64,000 bases of DNA from Desulfonatronum thioautotrophicum. Its GTDB lineage: Bacteria; Desulfobacterota; Desulfovibrionia; Desulfovibrionales; Desulfonatronaceae. This document shows, in pieces, positions 7,436 through 16,537 of this stretch. The notes beneath the pieces were generated by a model that ran no database searches, was not told the DNA's origin, and saw only the letters and a program-made list of their open reading frames with translations. The translations under genes and the position numbers were made by a program. Location: the NCBI RefSeq assembly GCF_000934745.1, contig NZ_JYNO01000010.1, positions 183,796 through 247,795 of the forward strand, read 5' to 3'. How positions within the stretch are numbered: the first letter of the stretch is position 1; each line of letters starts with the position of its first letter.

Positions 7436-8866
7436 TCAAGAGCGATTGCGGGGATTGTCAGGCCCGAGGAAGGGGGAATGCGAGGATGCATCCTTGGGGA
7501 GGATAAAGAAGAAATTATTGCCCATGGGAGTCGGTTCATAGCCCATGCGCCCCCCATGTAGTTCCACGATCTGGCGAATGAAAAACAACCCGTGGCCTGT
7601 TCCCGGTTCGTGGCCGGTGTTTCCGGCCCGGAATCCTTCCTCGAAAAGCCTGTCCCGCTCTTCACCGACGATATGCGGCCCGGTGGTGAAAACGTTCAGT
7701 TTAACGCCGTCGCGGCCATTGCCAAAAAAATGGGGCATGTCTTCCCAGCCATAGGACAGAAATTTCACCCATCGGCCGCGGGCATCGCGCACCGGGGCGG
7801 TATATTTTACGGCGTTGGAGAAGAGATTGGCATAGACCTGGTTGATCAGACCGACATCGACCACCACTTCGATCTCCTTGTCCGGGATGCCGGCCCAGGC
7901 GATTTCAATGCCGCGCTCTTCGAACTGGGACATAAACCGGGCGATTTGCGGGTCGATGATCTGATTTTTGAAGTTGCAGGCCCGCTTTTCCAGCACATAA
8001 CGGCCTTGTTCAAAATGGCTGCGTCGCAGCAACGTTTCCAGAAACAGGCTGGTGTTGTCGTAGTGGCGCTGGATTTCCCGGAACTGATCCTGGAGCGCGT
8101 CGTGGATATAGTCTGCTTTGTTAATGAATCTATGCCAGTGCTCGGTGCCGATATCCGGGGCTTGCGCCTGGGCTGCGTGCATGTCCGTAGCCAGTTCGCC
8201 CATGGCGTTGATGGTGCCTTCCAGTCGGCGATAGAAAAGTTTGAAGTACATGTTGGGCACAATGACATTGTGGCCGATGTCCTTGACCAGACTGCGGATG
8301 AACTGGAGATGTTCCTGGTTCTTCTGGCTGAGCAGCCGACTGTGCAGCTGGAACCCGATCCTGTTGGCGTATTTTTCCAAAAAAAGGCGATCGTGATCAG
8401 ACAGTGATTTTTCCGGATGGATGTCCAGGATACCGAGCAGATTGTCTTCGGAGTTGACGGGATAGTAGGACTGCAGGTCCTTGTTGCCCTTGATGGGCAG
8501 GTAGTAGTGGCCGTCTTGGGATGTGGGGATGGACAAGGGCGGGAGGTTGGTTGCTGGAGAGGGGTTTCGGCCTGTTTCCGGACAAATGGAGAAGTGTTCG
8601 ACGCGCTGGTGATTCTGGAAAAGGTAAAGCGTGCAGTCCAGGTTGAAAAAAACCTTGGGAACCAGGGCGCAGACGGTCATCAGGTCCCGAAAGGAGTCGA
8701 ACTCCTGGGCCAGATCGAAAAATACGTTCAGAGCCGTGCTTTGCAACGAGGAGAAATTGTAGTCAGCATAGTCGTCAATCTTTTCATGGATGCGTTTTTG
8801 GACGGACAAGGCTCTGGGATATTCCAGGCAGAGTGATGCGATGTCCAGTGAAGATGAGCTTTGCAT
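7436..8866 (-). CDS. GAF-like sensor histidine kinase
   Basis: About 476 residues, no transmembrane helix. Residues ~60-200 resemble a GAF-type sensory fold. LVKDIGHNVIVPN (near residue 240) is the best candidate H-box, with the coiled region around it. A HATPase_c domain follows (about 330-470): N-box NLFSNAVKYT, G-box GTGHGLFFIRQIVELHGGR and a terminal FFFILPKD. The H-box is unlike the classical one, so phosphotransfer is an inference. An in-frame TTG at 8887 gives seven more residues, but the ATG at 8866 is preferred; neither has a strong ribosome site. No response regulator is adjacent, so its partner must be elsewhere. Confidence 0.8.
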   Translation of the reverse strand: MQSSSSLDIASLCLEYPRALSVQKRIHEKIDDYADYNFSSLQSTALNVFFDLAQEFDSFRDLMTVCALVPKVFFNLDCTLYLFQNHQRVEHFSICPETGRNPSPATNLPPLSIPTSQDGHYYLPIKGNKDLQSYYPVNSEDNLLGILDIHPEKSLSDHDRLFLEKYANRIGFQLHSRLLSQKNQEHLQFIRSLVKDIGHNVIVPNMYFKLFYRRLEGTINAMGELATDMHAAQAQAPDIGTEHWHRFINKADYIHDALQDQFREIQRHYDNTSLFLETLLRRSHFEQGRYVLEKRACNFKNQIIDPQIARFMSQFEERGIEIAWAGIPDKEIEVVVDVGLINQVYANLFSNAVKYTAPVRDARGRWVKFLSYGWEDMPHFFGNGRDGVKLNVFTTGPHIVGEERDRLFEEGFRAGNTGHEPGTGHGLFFIRQIVELHGGRMGYEPTPMGNNFFFILPKDASSHSPFLGPDNPRNRS

Positions 8867-8944
8867 GTTCTGATCCAAAATGATCAACGTTGAAAGAACG
8901 CTATGCGGCAGTCATGAACTCGGAGTGAACAGGTTTTGTTGCCC

Positions 8945-10744
8945 TCAGGGGGTGAAACCTGGTGGCGGAGTATCCGTTCCGGATGCTCCGTTGGGCATCC
9001 CATCCGACATGTTTTCAGGCAAGCTATAGTCGTTTTCAGTGCCGGTTGAGGTGTCCAGAAAAGGGTCCCAAGGGCGCTGATCCAGAGGGCCGTCAACGGG
9101 GGACTCCCCTGGAGACAATTGGAGTGAGAGCCCCATGCTTTGGCCGAGTTCCCTGTAGGAACCATCGGCTATGCGCAGTGCCTCCGTGGGTTTGACAACA
9201 ATGGCCGATCCTGGCCGGGCGGGGCAGTGGAACTCGCAAAATCCGCATCCCGAGCATTTATTGCCATCCACGAAGGGGACGGGTTGGTCATGCGTCGCCA
9301 CCCTTTGTAAGTCAATGGCATCATACGGGCAAACTTCATCACAAACAAGACATTTTTTGTTCCATTCCCAGGCCAGGCAGCGATGGCGATGGATCGCCGC
9401 AGTGCCTACCTTGGCCCAGATTTTTTCGGAATGGGTGAGAAACCGAATGGCTCCGGTGGGGCAGACCTGGCCGCAGGCAGTGCATTCCGGTTCGCATGGC
9501 CCTCGCCTTGGTGTCAGTTGCGGGCTGAACACAGCGATGGCTCCGGCCTGAAACCAGATGGGCTGCAGGGTATTTGTCGGGCAGGACCGCATGCACAGCC
9601 CGCAACGGATACATCGGGCCAGGAATTGGCGTTCCGGGAGGCTGCCCGGGGGACGAATCAACTCTTCCGGAGTGATGTTCCCTGGGAGCATTTCGTTACG
9701 GACTTCAAGCAGTCCGGTATATGTCAACGACGCTGTTCCGGCTCCGGCCAATCCGGCCAGAAGCGTTGCCCGGCGATTGGGAGAAAACCGGACCGGCATG
9801 GTGCCGGGCTGAACAAGCGGCTGAAAGGTCACGGCCCGGACCGGGCAGATCCGGACGCATTCCTGGCAGACAATGCATTCCTCATGTGCGGTCTGCAACG
9901 GATTTGCGGGTATGGCCGCCATGGGGCAGCGATGTTGGCAGGCGCCGCATCCGGTGCAGGCCTTGGAAACGTTCCTGCGGATAAGCGGTCGTCGCCCCAC
10001 AAGGGCCAGCAGCGCACCGGAGGGACAGCAATACCGGCACCAAAACCGGGGGCTCCATCGCACCAGGCCGAACACGGCCAAAAAGAAAAACAGCAGAAAC
10101 CACTGGGTTGTAAATCTGGGGAGGTGGATTTCGGCATAGGGAAGTCGCGTCCAATCCAGGTGCAGGGCCAAGGGACGCAGAAAATGCAGGGCCGAGTCCC
10201 CGAACAGAGCCGCCGCCGGATGAATGAGCAGGGTGTAGAACCGGGTTATCAGCGAGAGGGGCGCAGCCAGGAATACCGCGGATACTCCCAAAACCGCGGC
10301 ACCAAGGATAAAGAATAATGCCAGGTATTTGATTCGACGCAACCCTGATGGTGGATGTGCCGGGGGCGGCAGCATCGGCTCCAGCCCTGAGTCGTCTGGA
10401 GAGGATGGCTGTTCTTCCAGAGCATTTCGCGAGCTTGTTGATGGAACAGCAAGGGATGGTATGCGTGCCAGACGATCGGTGATATCCAGGGTGGTGCCCA
10501 TGGGGCAGAGATAGCCGCAAAAAAAGCGTCCAAGGACAGCGGTCAAGGCCAGGATGATCGCAGCCGGGATCATGGCGGTGATCCAGGTGCGATCGGCCAG
10601 AACCGTGCCCAGCATGACTAGGGGGTCGAGGCGAAGGAAAGCGTCCACGGGGGCCCAGTCCGGCACCGGGAAAAAGGCCACGCCCAGCAACACCAGAAAT
10701 GCACTGATGCTCAGGGTCTGAATAATGCGTTGGAAACGGGTCAT
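8945..10744 (-). CDS. Membrane polyferredoxin (NapH/NapG-like fusion)
   Basis: 599 residues. The N-terminal half has about four membrane helices with two short Cys motifs at their ends (FCGYLCPMG and FWCRYCCPSG), as in NapH/NosR-type quinol oxidases. Two cytosolic 4Fe-4S motifs follow (CTGCGACQHRCP, CIVCQECVRICP). A second hydrophobic segment (ATLLAGLAGAGTASLTYTG) then introduces a NapG-like half with four more cluster motifs: CIRCGLCMRSCP, CEPECTACGQVCP, a CLVCDEVCP group and CSGCGFCEFHCP. It should pass electrons between the quinone pool and a soluble or exported partner. Its ATG overlaps the stop of the DUF362 gene by 4 bases. No catalytic nitrate or nitrite subunit is present, so a NapHG role is unlikely. 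Confidence 0.85.
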   Translation of the reverse strand: MTRFQRIIQTLSISAFLVLLGVAFFPVPDWAPVDAFLRLDPLVMLGTVLADRTWITAMIPAAIILALTAVLGRFFCGYLCPMGTTLDITDRLARIPSLAVPSTSSRNALEEQPSSPDDSGLEPMLPPPAHPPSGLRRIKYLALFFILGAAVLGVSAVFLAAPLSLITRFYTLLIHPAAALFGDSALHFLRPLALHLDWTRLPYAEIHLPRFTTQWFLLFFFLAVFGLVRWSPRFWCRYCCPSGALLALVGRRPLIRRNVSKACTGCGACQHRCPMAAIPANPLQTAHEECIVCQECVRICPVRAVTFQPLVQPGTMPVRFSPNRRATLLAGLAGAGTASLTYTGLLEVRNEMLPGNITPEELIRPPGSLPERQFLARCIRCGLCMRSCPTNTLQPIWFQAGAIAVFSPQLTPRRGPCEPECTACGQVCPTGAIRFLTHSEKIWAKVGTAAIHRHRCLAWEWNKKCLVCDEVCPYDAIDLQRVATHDQPVPFVDGNKCSGCGFCEFHCPARPGSAIVVKPTEALRIADGSYRELGQSMGLSLQLSPGESPVDGPLDQRPWDPFLDTSTGTENDYSLPENMSDGMPNGASGTDTPPPGFTP

Positions 10745-11727
10745 GCGGTGGTTTCGGCAATTTGCAAACCGGACAGGTCCATGGTGCCCAAGCCGCGATC
10801 ATGGGCCAGCAGGATGTGCCGGACCTGCCGCGGCGCGATGCGTCGACCATACCACTCAAACATACTGACGGTCATGGCGTCCGCGGCCACGACGTCCCGG
10901 GAGGCGATCACCGTATCCTCCTGAAGAACCTTGCCCGGACCAAAGGGGCCGTTGGTGGAGAGCACCCTGGTGGCGTCCACCACCGTCAGGTCGGGTCTCA
11001 GCAGGGTCGTCAGGTCCACGATGGCCGTATGCAGGTCGAACCGGCGGTGCAATATGCCCCGGTCCAGGATCAGCCCGAGCATGCCCTTCATGGCCAGACT
11101 GACTCCCGTGGCGGAATGAGACTTGGCCACCGGCGCGGCGATCAGCACGTCGGCAGCCAGCACGTCCTCCATGACCTGGGTTTGCCGCAGTTGTTCGCCT
11201 TGGGGGATGGCGACATCGCGAAAAAAACGCGCGGCGCTTAGGGTATGTACGGAAACATCGGGCAAGCCGGCACAGGCTTGTTGAATGCCGGATTGGACCA
11301 GACACATCTCCGCGCTTTGCAGCGGATGATCCAGAATGCGCACACGCGCGGCACCGGCCTCCGTGCACATCACGGCAAGTTCCCGGACCACGTCCGGGTG
11401 GGTGTTCGTGGCCCGCTCCGGGGGATGGGCAAAGCTCATGTTCGGCTTGATCACCACCCGCTGGCCGGGGCGAACAAAGGCGGCCATGCCGCCCAGGGCC
11501 TCCACCGCGGCTCTGGTCGCCGGGCCGGGGCCGCCCCGAGCGATGCTCAGATCCGGGCCATCTGGAAAACTCTGGTCCGCCAGGAGTGGGGAGACACGGA
11601 AGAGCCCGGAACTCACCGCGGCAAAAACCAATGCGGCCTTGCTCTGGGCCTTGAGAAGGCCGCGGCGGGAGATGCGTATGGATTCGGAAAGACAATTCGA
11701 AGCGGTTGTCGATGGCTTTTGGAACAT
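10741..11727 (-). CDS. Tat-exported DUF362-family protein
   Basis: 328 residues. The N-terminus carries a twin-arginine signal (SRRGLLKAQSKAAL, about residues 21-34). The mature part fits the DUF362 family: RVVIKPNMSFAHPPE, LAADVLIAAPVAKSHSATG and KGMLGLILDR are recognisable family segments. DUF362 proteins often accompany ferredoxins, but this one lacks its own cluster motif. It is translationally coupled to the membrane polyferredoxin (4-base overlap). A perfect AAAGGAG lies 6 bases before the ATG. The pair suggests an electron-conduit module of unknown substrate on the periplasmic face of the membrane. Confidence 0.85.
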   Translation of the reverse strand: MFQKPSTTASNCLSESIRISRRGLLKAQSKAALVFAAVSSGLFRVSPLLADQSFPDGPDLSIARGGPGPATRAAVEALGGMAAFVRPGQRVVIKPNMSFAHPPERATNTHPDVVRELAVMCTEAGAARVRILDHPLQSAEMCLVQSGIQQACAGLPDVSVHTLSAARFFRDVAIPQGEQLRQTQVMEDVLAADVLIAAPVAKSHSATGVSLAMKGMLGLILDRGILHRRFDLHTAIVDLTTLLRPDLTVVDATRVLSTNGPFGPGKVLQEDTVIASRDVVAADAMTVSMFEWYGRRIAPRQVRHILLAHDRGLGTMDLSGLQIAETTA

Positions 11728-11898
11728 GGACGGCTCCTTTTTTTCGCTTGGCAGAGCGGGGCGACAGAGTGAACGATTATCCAGATAACTCTTTACAATC
11801 CTGAAACGGCTGGCATAGATTAACGGCTTTGCAGCCTGAAGACCAGCTGAAGCCCATTTATATGCTTCAGCAATTGCAATGTCCTTGCAACATGCTTA

Positions 11899-12031
11899 GC
11901 CGTTGAAAACACCCAGTTGCTGCGTCGCCGCTCCGGCACTTACTTTTGTCAGACACGCTTTCATGTATTTCGGTACGTGACGCTCAAATAAGTGCCGGAT
12001 TGCTCCTTGCACTTGGGATTTTTGAACGGAC
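11899..12031 (+). repeat. Interspersed repeat family, copy B
   Basis: About 133 bases. It begins GCCGTTGAAAAC and contains CAGTTGCTGCGTCGCCGC. An internal dyad follows (CCGGCACTTA against TAAGTGCCGG), and the copy ends TTGCTCCTTGCACTTGGGAT then TTTTGAACGGAC. The right-hand end is nearly identical to the inverted copy at 21019-21138. It lies in the 500-base gap between the divergent DUF362 and nadC genes. I see no gene in the rest of that gap. Confidence 0.8.
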
Positions 12032-12091
12032 CATGGATAGGGACCTTATCAACAATCAGTGTAACTATTCAGCTCATCCGAGGAAATACGG

Positions 12092-12172
12092 CCTGGATTC
12101 CCGCCTTCGCGGGAATGACGTGTTTTTCATGCCGCCTCCCAATCAGTCATACCCGCGAAGGCGGGTATCCAG
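12092..12172. repeat. Pair of inverted REP-type palindromes
   Basis: Two imperfect palindromes facing each other: CTGGATTCCCGCC-TTC-GCGGGAATGAC (about 12092-12119) and GTCATACCCGC-GAA-GGCGGGTATCCAG (about 12146-12172). Each can fold alone, and the two can pair with each other. The motif is a widespread proteobacterial extragenic palindrome, and a single copy recurs at 38685-38712. Confidence 0.8.
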
Positions 12173-12200
12173 CGTCGGAAATGAGCTCAACTCAGGATTT

Positions 12201-12221
12201 ACTGAGTAGTGACCACTCAGT
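12201..12221. promoter_or_regulatory. Dyad immediately before nadC
   Basis: ACTGAGT-agtgacc-ACTCAGT, a perfect 7-bp inverted repeat ending 6 bases before the nadC ATG. It could be a repressor operator or a hairpin that masks the ribosome site. I cannot match it to the NadR, NrtR or NiaR consensus. Confidence 0.35.
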
Positions 12222-12227
12222 TGGGTC

Positions 12228-13139
12228 ATGGACGATCACTCACGCTTTCATTCCTTTTTTCACGGTGAAGCCCTGGAGTATCTGGACCGGCTGATACGGA
12301 TCAGCCTGGAAGAAGATGGCCGGGATTTGACCGCTGAAGCGCTTTTTTCAGAAACCGACAGGGCCGAGGCAGTGATTCGGGTCAAGCAGGATTCTCGCAT
12401 TGTCGGGTTGCCGATCATTGCCCAGGTCCTGAAGCAGCTGCCGGGCCCGGTACAGGTGCGCTACGACGTGGCGGAAGGGCAGCGGATCACCTCGGGAACA
12501 TATGTCGCTCGTCTGCATGGTCAAGCCCGGAGCCTGCTCAAGGCGGAGAGGGTGATCCTGAACTTCATCGGTCGGCTGTCCGGCATCGCCAACCTGACGG
12601 AGATATTTCTTCAGCAAATCGCCGGGACGGGAGTCCGCCTGCTGGACACCCGGAAAACCACTCCCGGTCTGCGCTACCCGGAAAAATACGCCGTGTTCAT
12701 GGGGGGCGGCACCAATCACCGCTTGAATCTCAGTGACATGCTGATGCTCAAGGACAACCATATCGATCGGGCGGGGGGCATTACCCCGGCAGTGCGCAAA
12801 CTGCTGGCTGCCTATGATCCTTGTCCTCCCATCGAGGTTGAATGCCGAACCCTGCGGGAGGTGGCTGAGGTGATTGCCTTGCCGGTGCAGCGGATCATGT
12901 TGGACAACATGACCCCGGAGCAGATAGCCCAAGCCTTGGCCATGATCCCCAAAACCATGGAAACCGAGATCAGCGGTGGCGTGAACCTGGAGACCATCGC
13001 TGATTTGGCCGCACTTCGGCCAACATTCATTTCCGTCGGCGCTCTGACCCATTCGGCGGTCTGCGCGGACATCAGCATGAGCATCGATCTGACCGCCGGT
13101 GCCGCCGATCTTTCTTCGCCTTATCAACTCCAAGGATGA
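12228..13139 (+). CDS. nadC: Nicotinate-nucleotide pyrophosphorylase (carboxylating)
   Basis: 303 residues. Converts quinolinate and PRPP to nicotinate mononucleotide, CO2 and pyrophosphate in de novo NAD synthesis. The LLDTRKTTPGLRYPEKYAV segment (about residues 141-159) and the GGGTNHRLNLSDMLMLKDNH region (160-180) are the conserved quinolinate- and phosphate-binding motifs; EVECRTLREV and ISGGVNLETI complete the barrel signature. First gene of the nadC-nadA-nadB-UPF0280 operon, with its TGA only 5 bases before the likely nadA start. No clear ribosome site precedes the ATG, but a dyad does. Confidence 0.95.
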   Translation: MDDHSRFHSFFHGEALEYLDRLIRISLEEDGRDLTAEALFSETDRAEAVIRVKQDSRIVGLPIIAQVLKQLPGPVQVRYDVAEGQRITSGTYVARLHGQARSLLKAERVILNFIGRLSGIANLTEIFLQQIAGTGVRLLDTRKTTPGLRYPEKYAVFMGGGTNHRLNLSDMLMLKDNHIDRAGGITPAVRKLLAAYDPCPPIEVECRTLREVAEVIALPVQRIMLDNMTPEQIAQALAMIPKTMETEISGGVNLETIADLAALRPTFISVGALTHSAVCADISMSIDLTAGAADLSSPYQLQG

Positions 13140-13144
13140 ACCGC

Positions 13145-14176
13145 ATGTCCGAGACCAGTTTTCAAAAAATCACGGCGCTTCGTGAACAACTCGGCGCCTC
13201 TTTGGCCATTCTCGGCCACCATTACCAGAGCGACGAAGTGATCCGGCACGTGGATTTTCAAGGAGACTCCCTGGAGCTGGCCCGCCGCATACCCAATCTT
13301 GCGGCCCGCTATATCGTGTTTTGCGGTGTGTCCTTCATGGCTGAGACCGCGGCATTGCTGGCCACTTCGGAACAGTCCGTGTTGATCCCCGATCCCAACG
13401 CCCATTGCTGCATGGCCGGGACCGCTCCCACTGCAAAAGTCGCCCAGGTATTAGAGGCCATTGCCAAAACAGGGCGCAAAGTCGTCCCGTTGGCCTATGT
13501 GAACTCGTCCGTTGGGGTGAAGGCACTCTGCGGTCAGTATGGCGGGAGCGTCTGTACCTCGGCCAATGCCAAGATCATGCTGCGCTGGGCCATGGGCCAA
13601 GGGGATTGCGTTCTTTTTTTGCCGGACAAGAATTTGGGCATGAATACAGCGAGCCTGTTGCAGGTTGCCCCGCGGGATCAGGCCGTGCTGAACGTTCGTG
13701 GCACGGCGCGGCTGGACGAGACAACCTTGTCGCGCAAGTTGCTCTACTGGCCTGGAGTTTGCGCCATCCATTTTCGTCTCAAACCCGAAGATGTTCGTCT
13801 GGTACAGGAGGATGATCCGCGACCGCTGATATTCGTCCATCCGGAATGCGATCCGGACGTCGTGGCCCTGGCTGATGTTTCCGCCTCCACGTCCGGGATC
13901 ATCCGGGCCGTAACCGAGGCTCCGTCCGGGGCTACGATCTATATCGGCACGGAGGACAATCTGGTCCTGCGTCTGGCAAGACTGCATCCGGACAAGCATA
14001 TCTATCCACTGGGCGCAGGGTACTGCAGTGCAATGCTGAAGATCACTGAGTTGAAACTGTTGGATACCCTGGTAAATCTTGATCAACATCAGCCGGTCCG
14101 GGTGGAGCCGGGCGTGGCCCCCAACGCTCGCAAGGCTTTGGAGACCATGTTGGATGTAATGGAAGCCGAAGCATGA
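13145..14176 (+). CDS. nadA: Quinolinate synthase
   Basis: 343 residues from the ATG at 13145 (an ATG at 13136 overlaps the nadC stop, but AAGGA is 8 bases before the later one). Condenses iminoaspartate with dihydroxyacetone phosphate. The three cysteines that bind its 4Fe-4S cluster are in the expected contexts: CGVSFMAETA, GGSVCTSANAK and VHPECDP. LGHHYQSDEV near the N-terminus and the EDNLVLRLARLHPDK segment are also family features. Depends on an intact iron-sulfur supply. Its end overlaps nadB by 4 bases. Confidence 0.95.
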   Translation: MSETSFQKITALREQLGASLAILGHHYQSDEVIRHVDFQGDSLELARRIPNLAARYIVFCGVSFMAETAALLATSEQSVLIPDPNAHCCMAGTAPTAKVAQVLEAIAKTGRKVVPLAYVNSSVGVKALCGQYGGSVCTSANAKIMLRWAMGQGDCVLFLPDKNLGMNTASLLQVAPRDQAVLNVRGTARLDETTLSRKLLYWPGVCAIHFRLKPEDVRLVQEDDPRPLIFVHPECDPDVVALADVSASTSGIIRAVTEAPSGATIYIGTEDNLVLRLARLHPDKHIYPLGAGYCSAMLKITELKLLDTLVNLDQHQPVRVEPGVAPNARKALETMLDVMEAEA

Positions 14177-15756
14177 CCGATACCATCGAAACCAGAGTCT
14201 TGGTCATCGGTTCGGGAATCGCCGGGTGCGTGGCCGCCTTGACCATGGCCGAAGCCGGCCTGGAGGTCACCCTGGTTTGCGCCGGGAACCAACTCGATGA
14301 TGGGAATACGGCCTTGGCGCAAGGTGGAATCGTCTATCGCGGCCTCAATGACTCTCACAAGCTGCTGGCTTCGGACATCACTACCGCCGGTTGGGAGATG
14401 AATTCGCCGTCCGCTGTACGCTTTTTATGCCGCAAAGGGCCGGAAATTCTTCATAACGTGTTTCTGGAGAAGTTGGCTGTGCCCTTTGCCAGGGAAGAAC
14501 ACGGGGAGTACCATCTGACCAGGGAAGGCGGCCACAGTCGCGCCAGAATTTTGTACAGCGCGGACTATACCGGCAGGGTGATCATGGACAGCCTGGTCGT
14601 GGCCGTGCGCAAGAGCCCTCATATCCGGGTACTGACCGGAATGACGGCCATTGACATCCTGACCACCCAGCACCATAGCAACGCCCTTGAAATCCGCTAC
14701 CAGATCGTCAACCAGTGCACGGGAGCATATATTCTGGAGCATTCCTCCGGGATCGTCCGTCGTTTTTTGGCGGACTATACGGTTCTGGCCACCGGGGGGA
14801 TCGGTCAAATATATCTGAACACCACCAACAGCCCCGGCTCTCTCGGTTCCGGGTTTGCCATGGCGCACCGGGCCGGGGCGCGTCTGATGAACCAGGAGTA
14901 CATCCAGTTCCATCCCACGTCCCTGTATCATCGGGGGCCGCAAAAATTTCTCATCTCCGAGGCCGTACGCGGTGAAGGCGCACGGCTCGTCAACGTACAC
15001 GGCCGGGCCTTTATGGCGGACTACGACCCTCGAGCCGATCTGGCTCCCCGGGACATCGTCACCAGGGCCATTGTCGAGGAGATGCTCAAGACCAACGACG
15101 ATTTTGTCTATCTCGACGCAGCTACCTACATCCATAAAGACTTGGCAGCACGGTTTCCGACCATCCACAGGCGCTGTGCGAACCTTGGCGTGGATATGAC
15201 CAGGGAGCCGATTCCCGTGGTCCCGGCGGCCCACTATTTTTGCGGCGGCATCCTGGTGGATCAGCGGGGACGGACGACCATCGAGCGCCTCTATGCCGGA
15301 GGCGAATGTGCCTGCACCGGTGTGCACGGGGCAAATCGTCTGGCCAGTACGTCTTTGCTGGAGGGTTTGGTCTGGGGATACGCCATCGGCCGGGACGTGG
15401 CCCTGCGGGCGAAGCGCAGCTCCATGCTCGGCCGGAAACTGAAATCCTCCATAGTCCCATGGAATGCCCTGGGGCACCGCCAGAACGAGGACCCGGTCCT
15501 GGTGGCCCAGGATTGGGCCACTATCAAGCATACCATGTGGAACTACGTTGGAATCAGGAGAACCACCCCGCGCCTGAAGCGGGCCTTTGACGACCTGCGC
15601 GACCTGAACAAACGGTTGCACTCCTTCTACAAGGAAACCCAGATTTCCAAACCGCTTGTGGATTTGTTCCACGGCTGCCAAACCGCCTACATCATCACCA
15701 CCGCGGCCATGCGCAACACCCAGAGCAAAGGATGCCATTACCGGGAAGAGGGATGA
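14173..15756 (+). CDS. nadB: L-aspartate oxidase
   Basis: 527 residues. FAD-dependent oxidation of L-aspartate to iminoaspartate, the substrate of NadA. The N-terminal dinucleotide fold begins VLVIGSGIAGCVAAL. The active-site region GGHSRARILYSADYTGR, QFHPTSLY, HYFCGGI and the FAD-closing GGECACTGVHGANRLASTSL are all present, followed by the helical fumarate-reductase-type C-terminus. In anaerobes fumarate or quinone replaces oxygen as acceptor. ATGA overlap with nadA indicates translational coupling. Confidence 0.95.
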   Translation: MTDTIETRVLVIGSGIAGCVAALTMAEAGLEVTLVCAGNQLDDGNTALAQGGIVYRGLNDSHKLLASDITTAGWEMNSPSAVRFLCRKGPEILHNVFLEKLAVPFAREEHGEYHLTREGGHSRARILYSADYTGRVIMDSLVVAVRKSPHIRVLTGMTAIDILTTQHHSNALEIRYQIVNQCTGAYILEHSSGIVRRFLADYTVLATGGIGQIYLNTTNSPGSLGSGFAMAHRAGARLMNQEYIQFHPTSLYHRGPQKFLISEAVRGEGARLVNVHGRAFMADYDPRADLAPRDIVTRAIVEEMLKTNDDFVYLDAATYIHKDLAARFPTIHRRCANLGVDMTREPIPVVPAAHYFCGGILVDQRGRTTIERLYAGGECACTGVHGANRLASTSLLEGLVWGYAIGRDVALRAKRSSMLGRKLKSSIVPWNALGHRQNEDPVLVAQDWATIKHTMWNYVGIRRTTPRLKRAFDDLRDLNKRLHSFYKETQISKPLVDLFHGCQTAYIITTAAMRNTQSKGCHYREEG

Positions 15757-16511
15757 ACCGTCACATCTCTCCCTGGCGAACCTACCGGAGGCGAACCCTT
15801 CCGGGAACCGGTGAGGTGGGGTTTCAGGCCGTGGTGGAGCAGACGGATTTGTGGGTCGTGGCCCAGCGGGATGTGCGTCGCGAGGTGCTCCAGGCGGTGA
15901 ATACCTGCCGTGGTTTGCTGCAAACACATATTGCCAGGCAGCCGGAATTCGCCACCAGCCTCGTGCCGATTTCCGTCAGTCCGCGTGCGGCTGGGATCGT
16001 CCAGGATATGGCCCGGGCCGCACGAATTTGCGGTGTCGGCCCCATGGCCGCCGTGGCTGGAACCATGGCCCAGTGGGTGGTCACCTGGATGGATGAACAC
16101 TGCCCTGATGTTGGTTCAACATTGCTGGTGGAAAATGGCGGCGACCTCTTTCTGCGCTCCGCCCGGGAACGGATTATCGGCCTGTTGGCTTTTCCCGAAG
16201 GTGACGCCGGGCTGGGCCTACGCCTTGGCGTGAACGACTTTCCCTGCTCGCTCTGCTCCTCATCGGCCACCATCGGCCATTCCCTGAGTTTCGGCCAGGC
16301 CGACCTGGTGGCCACCCGCTCCCAAAGCGCCGCCCTGGCCGACGCCGCGGCTACGGCCCTGGCCAATCTGTTGCGTACTCCAGAGGACATGCCCTTGGTC
16401 ATGGAACGGGCCGCTGCTTTGGCCGAATATGGCCTGGACGGCGTCTTTGCCCAGTGTGGTGAACAGGTCGGGGTATGGGGAGATATGGACCTGGTCTGTC
16501 TGGAGCCCTGA
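15753..16511 (+). CDS. UPF0280 family (ApbE-like fold) protein
   Basis: 252 residues from the ATG that overlaps the nadB stop by 4 bases, with GGAAGAGGG immediately upstream; an earlier in-frame ATG at 15732 lacks this. The family signature is clear: SPRAAGIVQDMARAA, GPMAAVAGTMAQWV, LLVENGGDLFLRS, and SSATIGHSLSFGQADLVATR. UPF0280 proteins resemble the ApbE FMN transferase fold, but their function is not established. Sitting as the last gene of the NAD operon suggests a link to NAD or flavin metabolism, which is inference only. Confidence 0.88.
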   Translation: MNRHISPWRTYRRRTLPGTGEVGFQAVVEQTDLWVVAQRDVRREVLQAVNTCRGLLQTHIARQPEFATSLVPISVSPRAAGIVQDMARAARICGVGPMAAVAGTMAQWVVTWMDEHCPDVGSTLLVENGGDLFLRSARERIIGLLAFPEGDAGLGLRLGVNDFPCSLCSSSATIGHSLSFGQADLVATRSQSAALADAAATALANLLRTPEDMPLVMERAAALAEYGLDGVFAQCGEQVGVWGDMDLVCLEP

Positions 16512-16537
16512 TCAGGAGATTCGCCAAAGGGTATTTT

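Noticed and set aside
8945..10744. Assignment as napH/napG of periplasmic nitrate reductase
   Set aside because: No napA, napB or napD is in the window, and the coupled partner is a DUF362 protein.
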